Shown: positions 46,313 through 58,300 of the stretch, piece after piece | How the letters are laid out: each line of letters begins with the position of its first letter | Numbering within the stretch: position 1 is the stretch's first letter | Source: Norana najaformis | Lineage: Eukaryota > Annelida > Clitellata > Crassiclitellata > Hormogastridae | Reading direction: 5' to 3' | DNA length: 64,000 nucleotides | Assembly (NCBI GenBank): GCA_964023275.1 | Contig: OZ029927.1 | Coordinates: forward strand, 2,775,715 to 2,839,714 | Notes under the pieces: model-generated | The model's database searches: none | What the model was told of the DNA's origin: nothing | Seen by the model: the letters and a program-made list of their open reading frames with translations, nothing else | Translations under genes and position numbers: made by a program

Positions 46313-49300
46313 CTGGAACCAACCAATCTCAGTCAAGCACAACAAAAGCATTTTTAATACTCATTCATTCCATTCCTCCATTTATTCACAGCATTTATAC
46401 AGTGTCCCTCCATGGTATCCACTTGGAGGCACTCCAGCCCAGCCTCAGTGAAAGAGAACAGTTTTCAAGAGATGACGGCTAAAAGGACACACACGTCTAT
46501 CTATAAGAAGGTTATCTGAAGCACAAGGTCCAATCACTGAAAAGGCACAACATTGGATTATCAAAATGAACAACTCTACACCTTGGGTACACTTAACTAA
46601 TAAAAACATGTACAGTCCTACCAAACTGTTATACAATAAATCACTGCTAATCTAATCTAAAGGCTTCTATAGCGCTGTTATCATAATGCCCACGGCATCA
46701 GTCGATGGTCACTTCAAGTGAAAATCACCATCAAAATCATAATCTGTTGGACAAGCCAGGATGAATTTTGCTAGCTCAGAGAAACCAGACGCCATACTAA
46801 GGTGGCTTAGCAATCTGGGCTATGGTGGGTAACCAAGTTGGTAACAGACACAACTATTTTTTTATTATGAAATGAATTTTAACAACACGATGTCCAGGTT
46901 CCACTATTAGTCCACAACTTAGTGAGTAAAGTAAGTAAATATGTAAGTAATTCAATCATGAAGTTACATACCTCATGATATGTGCACAGTTGTCACCACA
47001 AAGTTTCCTCCTTGCAACTTCTATTTTCTGCTTAGGATACCACAATTCATCAACCTCGAGTTCTACAGAGACAAGAAAAAAATTTCATATGACAATCACT
47101 GCCACAGTTACACCAGATAATCTTATATGCTGGGTCACTGGTACACAGAACAGTGAACTGCTGACAAATCAGCTCAGTAATCACGGCGTTTCACACCTGG
47201 TAGTTTTTTAATTATGCTAAGTTCTAGGCTGTTGTGACAGCAGTTCAATATTGAAGAGGACAGCAACAAGAATTTTCTGTTGGGTCCATCTTTATCAACA
47301 GAAGTTCTGTTACTAGAAGAAACAGAAGAGAAAGATGAAGAAGAGCAGCCCTTTAAGTTAACCTTGAAAGGCAGCCATAAGTATGAAGTCCTAGCGACTT
47401 CATTTCTTAGCCTCAACAAATAAGAGTGGGAGTTGGTCTTCTTCCTCACCACCTGATCTTCCCATTGACAACAGATGTACTCATTTTATAGGGCCATTAG
47501 CTAGGATGTGCTAATGGAACAGAGATCTTGAAACATCTTTCAGCCCTGGAGGGATTTGAACCCCTGACTTCAGGGTTGACAGCCCTGCACTCTAACCATT
47601 GTGAATAATACATACCTAAATGAAGCTAGTAAACAGATTTAATTCTTACTTGTTATTTCATCCCCTGTCATTTGTTTCTTTTGTCGCTCTGCATTTTGCT
47701 AAAACATCAACCACAAAGAAAACATTGAAACTCTTTGTGCAAAATTAGTCCTTAAAGGTACAGTCCTAGGATTGTTAGGGGTTCTGGCTGAAGCAATAAA
47801 TTAAAGCAGCAGCTGAGCAATGAATTGTCAATTGTACATACACAAGTACTTTCTCAAGTGTAAGGTCTCCTGAAAAACACAAACTTTAAAAATTCCTCAC
47901 AGAGCCATTAAACCTTGCTAAATGATTTCTGCATTTATACCTTGACAAGTGTTGATTGCGCTTATAACAGAACCGGTTAATAATATAAAATTATGAAAAA
48001 GGCAGAAAGGCAGACGTTAATAACTTATGACATTATTGCTGCTTAAACAAGCACTTCACTGGCAATGCTGAGTGAGCAGATTTGAATCTCGCCCAAGTTC
48101 TTCACTGTGCTGAGACTTTAACTGAACAAGTCATTTCCAGGTATAAGCACAACTGCCTATTGTAGTGCCTTAAATTAACACCTTTCCACTATATATAATT
48201 AAAAATCTTAAGAAGCATAAAATAAATAGCGGTTTCTTCTTTGGGGCAATACGAGGATCTATAACAAAACGAACGAAGGCCGCACCTTCCAGTCAAGGGA
48301 TGGTTCCTTAATGAAGACCTCCATGGTGCTGAGAAGGATGTCTGCATGTTCCCTGAGTGCCCTGAGGGTGTGAATCATGACACCCTCCATCAGTCCCTTC
48401 TCCTTCAATGGCTGCATCAGGTTCAGGATCTGCCGTGTCAGACGGAATGGAACCAGCTCAGGAACTGGAAGAAACTATGATGCACAACAAAACCGACAAC
48501 CAGATCAACAACGTTCATGTTCCAAATTAGTCATGGCTGACTGGTTGCCTCCTGTATCTAATTAATGCAGCCGGCTGGATTAATGCTTCTGGTGAAAAAC
48601 AATAGCAATAACATTAACTAACAATAAGAATAATAAGCATGATCCAGATCATCATATCATATTATTGCCTAAGATCAGTGAAGATTATACGTTCTTTATC
48701 AACCTTCCTTCCATCAAACAGTTTTTTATCACACCATGGACATGCACGTATTGGTACAGACACAAATAAAAATAATAAAACACAAGTAATCACATAACAA
48801 TTTGGTAATAATGAATCATCTAATAACGATTTACCTAAAAATTACGCATCTAAGTGAAAGCTATGCTTATACAAACTGTAGCATGTAACAGTAAATGCAA
48901 CAGAGGCATTTGCAAACAAAACACTACACACTCGTAAAGCATTTGTAAATGATAAACTGGACACTTGCTATAACATGAGATTTTGGGCTCCATGTCAAGT
49001 ATTAGTTTACCTGAGTTGCAGAGCCAAAAGCATGTCCAAAATCGATGCCAACCATGGCACCAGTCTCTAGGTCAATCATGTAATTGGACTGATGTCTGTC
49101 ACCAATACCAAGCAGGTAGTGACAGATGCACAGCTGAGAATGCGTCCTTGCAAAGTTCATTCGCAGACTGTAGAAAGCCTCTGGACTGGCACTCATCTTC
49201 TGATAGGCACGGCTAAGACAACAACATAACACAATGCAATACATGCAGGCATTCACTTAACACAAGTTGAAGAAAATGCATCACTATTACATAAGAGTAA

Positions 49301-52300
49301 AAGATCTGGGATCAGATCAAGCTGACAGAGAGTCGGCTACAAAACTAATAGTTGTCGAGGAATATAACACAAAAGAGGGTTTATACACAACCCTTTGAAG
49401 CCACTCAGACAAAAAACAGCTTTCAGGTCAAGCAAGTGTCAGTAGCAACTATGAAATTCAAGGGGAAGACCATTCCACACAGATGGTGCAATAATTGAAA
49501 AGACTACATGTTGGATCGTAAGTATGAAGGGAAAAGAAAAGGGCAGGTCTTCCATGGATATTCAAAGAAGAAAAGAATCTGTGCTGAATTCCAACCAGAC
49601 ACCATGCAAAACAATTGATAAAGAAATTTATTTCTTTATTCAATTTAATTACTTCACTTACTATCCATGCAAGGTCAGCAAATCTTAACCATTAGGGCTT
49701 TTGCTCTGGCTCTGCTTGACAGCAACAATAATCATAAAATTAGCAATTTTCATAATTTCATAACAACCAGAACAATAACAGCAACAGCTAAACATAATGC
49801 AGTGTAAATGGCCATTTATACATGCCTTTCAGAGCCATGAGAGTATCCATGTATCAAGTATCTACAGCAGACACTTAACCTTTGCATGCTACAGGTGCAA
49901 AATTGCAACATACACATACATTTGGACCAACACACAAGATGGAGAAAGTGTGCCTCAGTCAACGGATGACAGAAAGAGACCAGAAACAACTTGATAAGCC
50001 ACCACAGTGCCTTTGTGAGGTTCTTAAAAGGTGCTGTTCTGAAGGCTCCATATAAACTATTGTCTTCCCCATTTCAGTCTATGGCTTGTTGCTTCTATCA
50101 TTGTAATAATGGTTTAGATGAGGGATTGTCTTGTTTGAGTTCAGTGTGTTAGAGTTCAGCTGTGTTTAATGAGGACAACACTTGCTCTTAAGACTTAGGA
50201 ATATTTATTAGTAACAGTTGCACTCTGACAAAGTTACAGCACAAAGTTTTCCAGTAGTGGTTTTAAGTTTGTTGTTACAAGTGGGCTGGCTTCAAAACAG
50301 GAGCTACATAACTGTTTGGAAACATACACAGATATAAAGATGTATGCATAAAGATATAGACAGTATGAAGGAAGATTTCTGCTTACCGTAGTAAATCAAA
50401 GGGAACCATGTTCTCTCGTCTCCTGAATGCGGTGACAACATCTGACCGACTGAGGCGCTTGTACGACGTCATGTAGTCCTTTGGTTGACCCTTGCCCCCA
50501 ATAACTTTGAAGTGGTCACCCTTAACAGCCTCTCTTCACAAACAGAAAGAAAACACATCCGAAGTAATTTAAACATTTATCAGCACCTCTTTTGCACCAA
50601 ATCAGGTTTTCATCTGGTCAACAATAGGCTACGTCTGTCCTGACGAGAGACTCTTCACCAAGAACTGGGGCCTTCCTAGTTGAACATAATAGACCATTTA
50701 TATATAAAATGGCTCTTCATTTATTAGGATGCCTCAACTCATTATGATACAGAGTTCTAAGTAACTTCAAAAAGGCGACGCAGCAGACACAGTACAGAAA
50801 TGAAAATCAAATAAATATGAGCACATTTCAACATAACATCTAGTAAAGTATGGTATGATCTACTTTTTACATTCCTTGATCAGCCGTACCAGACAACAGA
50901 TGCAAGGCCCTGCCATTGTTAAATCAAACCTCTGATACATGTATATCACAATGGAACAAATAATCATGAATGATAAGGCTTTTACTCTTAATAACATTAA
51001 CTACTAACATTAGGTAAAAGAAAATAGCAATGCAAATCAGAAGAAACTTATATTAAATATTTGGCTTACTGAATTTTTTCTCTGTCAGGCAGCATATCTT
51101 CGATGTGTTGTTTCAGAGGAACAGTATGATCCATCCACTCTAATATCCCCAATCTACACAAAAAGCACATCAAAGAAACTTGACAAAAACCACCAGGACA
51201 AGTCATTTCAAAAGAATGTCTAATTAAAATCTGTCAGACCTATATATGCAGTGTCTGCTACAAGTACACATGCTAATGTGGTCATGAAGAGTTACAAACA
51301 CAAAATGTATGGTAATAAGGGACAGTCCCTTATAATTCATTGACCAAAATGTGTTATGTTATTGGTTGATGCTCTGTATCACACACTGGGAAACACTAGC
51401 AGCAGATTAGTTTAGATATTGATACAGCAACAATGATGTTGTAATGACCATTAATCAGATATTTATGCCACACAAATCAGTGAATTCACCTGAGAAGTAC
51501 AGGAACCTGGGAACAGACAAGTCTGAGTTGTCTCTGATTGGATTTGACATAAAGAGAAGCACCGCATAAAGCTGGACAAAGGCAATTGGACATGTTGGCT
51601 GCCAGGTTGAAAAGTCTTTCCCATAAACTGCTTAGTCCCAGCAACAGATGCAATAGATAAATGTGACTGCCACATAAGTAAGTCTAAAAACTCTTATTAC
51701 ACGCCCCATCAATTTCAAACGAAACACCAGGATTTCATCATCAACAGTATGCCCCTCTGAAGCACTGCTGTTTTCACAATTCTTTCCCAACGGTCACAGT
51801 CCTGGGCTTGCCTCCAGGCTGTATGCAGCCCAAGGTTCAGCAGCTGAAGATCCGCCTTGACCATCCGTCCAGGTACATGTGTGTCTTGGTCATCCGACCG
51901 GCCTCTTCCAGGTCCTAGAAGGGTCAAGAAGCAAGGTTCAGAGACCCCTAGCAAGGTCCTGCCTGCCGTCGCTATGTGCAAAGCACCCAAACATCCGGAG
52001 TCATCGTGTTTCAACCATCTCCAAGAATGGCGACTGTTTTGCATGTCTGTAATTTCTGCATTGGTTATATGCGCAGTGAACGGAATTTGCAAAATTCACC
52101 ATAGACATCATTGCTGGGTGGCATCCAGTTTCTTCTCAAGGGCCACCGTCAGCATCCAGGTCTCAGCTCCACAAGGAAGAACAGGAAGTATGTGGACTGT
52201 AAACAAGCAGATTTTGGTGTTAAGCTGAATATTTGTTTTCCAGATTCCTCAGGATTTGCAATCGAAGAAATGAAATCCAATGCAAAATCATTAGAAAAAT

Positions 52301-55300
52301 TCTTGTTCCACATGAGAACTCTGCTGAAAATGCATGTACCAGATTACATCTGATGGAAGTGTATATCTAATGCACTCATTTTCAGTAGAGTTAACCAAAA
52401 GATGCCGGTGGAACTGAAATTTAAACAAATTCTCTGTGCTGATGGCAGGTCAGACTAGACCTCACTGTCAGTGATAGCTACCTTGTTGTCATGGGGATGA
52501 CCTGGTAAGTGTGAAAGAAAGCTACCTTGTTGTCATGGGGATGACCTGGTAAGTGTGAATGAAAGCTACCTTGTTGTCATGGGGATGACCTAGTAAGTGT
52601 GAATGAAAGCTACCTTGTTGTCATGGGGATGACCTGGTAAGTGCGAATGTGTAGTGACATTTGACGACAGGTAGCATCGTGATCAAATATGTCATTCATG
52701 AGACCGAAGAGACTCTCAAGTCGTTGGTCCTGGCGAAGGTCTTCACCGCACTTCACAAGAAACTTATAATCCTTCTCATCGTTTCCACGAATCACAACAC
52801 GCTTTGGTCGACGAATTGAATTCATCACAAGAACCTGTTGACAACAACATTCACATTTGCCTCAGAATTAATTCCACGTAAATTTTCACTCACTACAATG
52901 TCTCATCAACAATTAGATACTATAATTTGATATGCTTCTTTAGCTTTGTGTTAGCTCTTTAGCTTTGCATTAGTTCTTTAAGCAGTCAAAGTCCCTTCTT
53001 TTGGTTGTAGTTTTACCCCATCAATTCCAGCCAGTTTGCAGTGCTTCCAGAAATTTGCATGAATTGTTGGGCAAATTTTTAAGACTGTACACCCTTCTCA
53101 AAGTCGCCTTATAAACAGAAAAGACAGAAATTTGAATCAAAACATCAAAGTCAAAATCAAAAATCAAGTTGTTCAAATCAGATTCAGTGGCTAAAATAAA
53201 TAAAGTGCTTACAGTTTCTTGAAATCCAGCTATTTTTGTATGGTACTCAGGCATTGGCTTTTTGAGTCCACTGTACTGACCTGTGAATTAAGCACAAACA
53301 GAATCTAACCTAATGACTTCTATAGCCCTGTTATCATAATGCACAAGGTATCATGGAAACGCATGTCGAATTCCAGTGGGTCAGAGAAACAAGAAGTTAG
53401 GCTAAGGTGGGTAACCAAAATGAAACAAGCAAGTTTTAAGTTTAGACTGAAGGACTTAAAGAATTGACAGAATGAACTGAACTGTGGAGCGTCTTTGGAG
53501 TACCAGCTACTGAGGATGCCTGAAAACTCAACATTGTTCTTGTGCAAACACCGCAAAAGCAAAAATCAGTCCAGCGATTGGTGTCAGGGTTGAGCATGGA
53601 ACAGAGATAGAGTGGATGATTTAAACAAAGTACTTTGAGAACTAAAAGATAAACTTTAATCTGGATTCTCTCTTTCAATGGAGACCCAGTGCGATGAATG
53701 GTATAATATGCTGATTTTTATAGGTATCTGTTATGACCCTGGCAAGAGAGTTTTGAACCATTTGTGATGACTGGGCCCAAGACATTAAAGCATTTTTTCA
53801 GTAGGGCAATAAGAATAAGGTGTGAAGCACATTGATTAACAGAGGATGAGAGAAAGAGAGATAAGAATCTCAATCACAGTTGCTGGTTAGAGTAGGCCGA
53901 GAACCAGTGGAGAAGATTTAGGGTGAGATAGGTCATCAGAAGAAGGAACAGCTGGAAAACTTTAAGTCTTATGGTTGAGATCTTGTTAGAAAAGAATCGT
54001 AGGAACCTGTGGGCAAGGGAAGAGTGCGTTGAAGAGCTGGTTAGTATAATGCATTTGTTGCAGTGTAATATCTTGCTCACCATTTGCCATAATAACCTTG
54101 GAGAAGAGGAGCTCTCAAAGACTGGATGAGACAAGTAGGTGGTCTTGGCTGATGAGACAAGTCTACTGACACTGGTGCCTGAATTTGAGGGGATGGAAAG
54201 GTAAGTGGATGCATCATCAACACCTTTCAAGTCGGTTGTTCTGCCTCCTGGCAGCAGTAATATTCGAGTTGTACCAAGGCTGGGAAGGGTGTGCAGCAAT
54301 CCTCCTTGACTTACCAGGAATGTGCTTATCCTGGATATTAGATAAAGTTGAATTTAGTTGGATGGCAAGTTCGGTAGCTGTATGTGCTAGGCACAACCAC
54401 AGAGGGAGGCAAGTTCTGAAAGTTGAAACATTGAGCATTTTCCAAGGGCGGTAGCTGATAAAAGAGTAAGTGGAAGGCGGCCTGTGATGGAAGTTAACCT
54501 AGTAATGGCAGTATGGTCAGAAAAATATGACTTGGAAGGAGAGATTTTTAACAGCAGATCAACTGGACTGGATAATAGAGAGATCAAATGTATGATTCAT
54601 GTCAGGAGCTGGAAAGGAGACATGCTGCATTAGATTAAAACTGGATAGATCAAAATGGGTCCTGGAATTTAAGTGAAGCACTGTTCCGAGTATCTATGTG
54701 ATTACTGAAGTTAAAATAAGTTCAGAAGCAGAAAAAAAACAGAAATTCAAACAGTGATTGGGATTCATGGAAAAAGTCAGAAAGTGAAGGAGAACGAGAG
54801 AACGGTAAACACTGACAAAAATGAGCCATCAATTTCCAAAGTCCAGGGTAGCAATTTAAAGAAGGCACAGATATCTAAGACAAATGCCACACACTGTTAA
54901 ATGAAAAATATATACAGCAAATCAAGGTTTGTATCTGTAACTCAAATTTATTCTTGAATAATACAGTAAAAGTGAATGACAGCTGCTACTAACTTATTAA
55001 GCACTTTAAACTCCAACCGTAACCCTTTCAAAACCAAAACTGTCAAAAAATGGCTTAAAAGATATTTGCAATCAGGTTCAATACTTCTAAATAAATTTTA
55101 CACTTTAGTTAAGTGCTGCACTGAAACAGTTATCTGAACAGCAGCAGTTCCTTAAGCTGAGCCCAAGAAGCAGCCACATATATACGATGTTAGCAACTTC
55201 ATTTTTTAGCTTCTGCATGTGAGGGTTGGTGTCCAGTCCTCTCTCTCGCCACCTGATCTTCCCGCCAACAGCATATGGCAAGTGTACTCATATATCAGAG

Positions 55301-58300
55301 TTTGCTAGGGTGTGCTAACAGAACAGAAGTTTTTACAAATTTCTGCCTTGGCTGGGATTTGAAGCCCTGACCTGCAGGTTGGCAGTCCAGCATGCTAACC
55401 ACAAGACAATGAGGTATCTGATAATAATTTTAGGCTAACCACCAGACAATGATGCAGCTCATAATAAATTTAGAGTACTTAAATAATTCATTTGTCTTCC
55501 TTTATGCACCTTGAGGAAGAAGTGTGAACATGACTCTATGACAGTAACCTACAAGTAACTGAACACTAAATAATTTCTGGTTGAGCACATGCCTGGAATT
55601 TCAATTTCCTCATTGAAGAGACTACCCTGAAACTCAGAAAGCCATGGACTGTAATCCTTGACTGTTACTGGAGGCTTCAGGGCAGAATCACAAGCCTTGA
55701 TCATATCATCATATACTTTCTTGGCCTTTTCCGCAAATTCCTTTAAACACAAAATAATGCCATATCTAAATAAAAACATTCAACAATACTTTGCATTAGA
55801 CTAGAATAGATCAATCAAGATAAGGCTATTATTATATCAAGATAAAAGGTATTACAGTATTTCTTAGAACCAAACCCAAAGGTGCATTCACTCTGCAGTA
55901 CTTAACAAAGTCATTAAGATAAAACGATAACCAAAGGAAAAATAAATCATAACCATGGATTTGACACCTGAACAAAGAAATAATATACTGCAACACGGCA
56001 GACAATGCATTAAAACATGCGGCCTTTACTGCAAAGAGTATGGGTTCGAGCCCCCCAAAAGTGATTACAGCATAGGGATCTTGAGCTAGTCCTTCACTCA
56101 CAACTGATAAGCACCACAGATGCTGGAAGGAGGGCAGCATAAAAAAAAAGTTGTACTGTATATTGTATTTTATAATGATTAAATATAAGAAAAAGCAATT
56201 CAAGAAAATGTGGAGGAAGTAAGCCAAGGGCAACTTTTTGGAGGCCAGCACAAAATTAATCAAGAAAATGCAGTGAGTATAATCTTTAGGAATGCCAGCC
56301 TCTGAAGAATTGACAAGAACAAGCCATAGATAAATAAAGAAAGTTTCCACGTTAATTCAAATTCAAAAACAGAAATCAACCAATTCATAAACAAAAGGAC
56401 ATCAAAAATGAGCAAATGATAAACAATAAGATGTTATGACCTTTAGATACACACTGAAGAACTACATTAGCTGACATTAAACTAATGAATAGGAGCCAGC
56501 AGGGGAAACCAGCCAAAATGAGGCAGTCACAGAGCAATTGAGAAGACTGTCAGCCACAATGATCTGAAGGAATGTGGGTCCATCAGATGTTGTAGTTTTA
56601 GAGAACTACAGAGATGAAGGAGAAACAGAAAAAAGGAAACAAACTCAGATAAATTTTTAAAAGACAATCATGTTACAATACTCCTTCCAGGCTTTACAAC
56701 TGAGACTTGCCTTTGCCGACATTTTGTTTAGGTTTGTGCCATTGCGTCCACACAGTTTCTCGAGCTCTGGAACAAACCTCTTCTGGAAGTTTTTCCAGTA
56801 AGGTCCAAATTCAAAAGCAGGGCTTCCATCATCATACAGCTCAGCAGATGAATTCTTCCGGCCAACAAGTCGACCGTACATGTCTTCAAATAGATGTTGT
56901 CGACTCTGGGCATCGACATTTCCACGACTCAAGAGAGCAGCATACTCACTCATCCAATCCTACATCAAAAATCCAGACCTAATTCCATCTACCACTATAG
57001 AAAGACAACAGAAGTTTCCTATCATGGTGTCATTTCTCTGCAACAGGGAAAACTAACAGTTAACCATGAGGCCAAACAACCTGTAAGGAGAGGTTAACTT
57101 TTGTTGGAATGCCATTTTCATGTGGTAAGTGCTTCAGCCAAAGACCTCTCAAGCCCAAGATTAAAACCTTAAATGTCCATAGTAGAGAGGCAAGTACAAA
57201 TGAGGAATAGACTTACATTAACTCATGTTAACCCCCCCCACCTAACTTTAAACAAAAGTACCATATGAAGTGTTAGCAACTTTATATTCTCAATCTTGGC
57301 AAATGAAGGAGTATGATCAACTATTGTCCTCATAACCCTACCATCAAATTTAGAACTTACTGGATCAAATTCAGGTGTTTATTGAACACCATTTGTAGAA
57401 TGCACATTAAAGTCAGCCACATCAAATACACAGGTGTCAGTGGGTGAACACAAAACAGTGTTCTACAGATGGTCACATCATCAGTCAAAGGTACGGCCAA
57501 CTTGAAGTCAATACAGCATCTTACCATGACATAGAAATGTGCAAAGGTGTTGCTTGTTAAATATTACAGAAATACACTAAAGTTCTGTACACAATTTCAT
57601 CAGACAGCTTTTCAAAATGTGTTCTGAAATGACTGGGTAGTCTAATAGCTAATGTATTCAGTCGGTGCCAACAATGCTATTTAGCGCAAATATTAATCCG
57701 GTATAATGGCTAATTAAATCCCAGAACAGTGTAAGAAATATTTCTGCACTTCACTGTTGCATTTATTACTTAGTCCAATTTCATTTTCACCATAGAACAC
57801 AAGCAGGCAGACAAAACTGGCAATATTCTGTGACTTTATGCTTTTGGTGGAAGGTTGGCACAGTTAGATTTTCATAAGAAACAACATTAACTTCTTGGAG
57901 AAGCACAATTTTTAACCTTGAAAATGATGTTTGGCTGATCAAACTGTCCCAGTTCACAGATCAATCTGTCAGTCAAATGGTTTTTTGACAGAACTTCTTT
58001 CAACCTGCAACAATAACAAGGCATTAGATCACCTAGGAACAGAAGAGAAGCTATTCTCGAACTAATTCTTTAAACTGCCAGCGTTAAGCCAGTTCTTCAA
58101 AATGAATGATCCATTGTAAATATTTACATTATTTTAACCTATAAAATAAATAAAATATTATATAGATTTAGCATATGATATAATACAACAATAAATGTGG
58201 CTAAATCCATGCATCTTGTGTAGCAATTAGAAAAATGTCTCTTAAGTGCCCTGTTAGTACACAACATTAAACACATCCATTAACATTAGTGCTCAGAGGT

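Noticed and set aside
46081..46482. 133-codon plus-strand frame
   Set aside because: Antisense to the PRKDC FATC exon, which has clear homology on the minus strand.
47511..47612. True tRNA gene
   Set aside because: The tRNA-like head continues into a repeat body shared with 55200-55425, has no proper acceptor stem, and is better read as a SINE.
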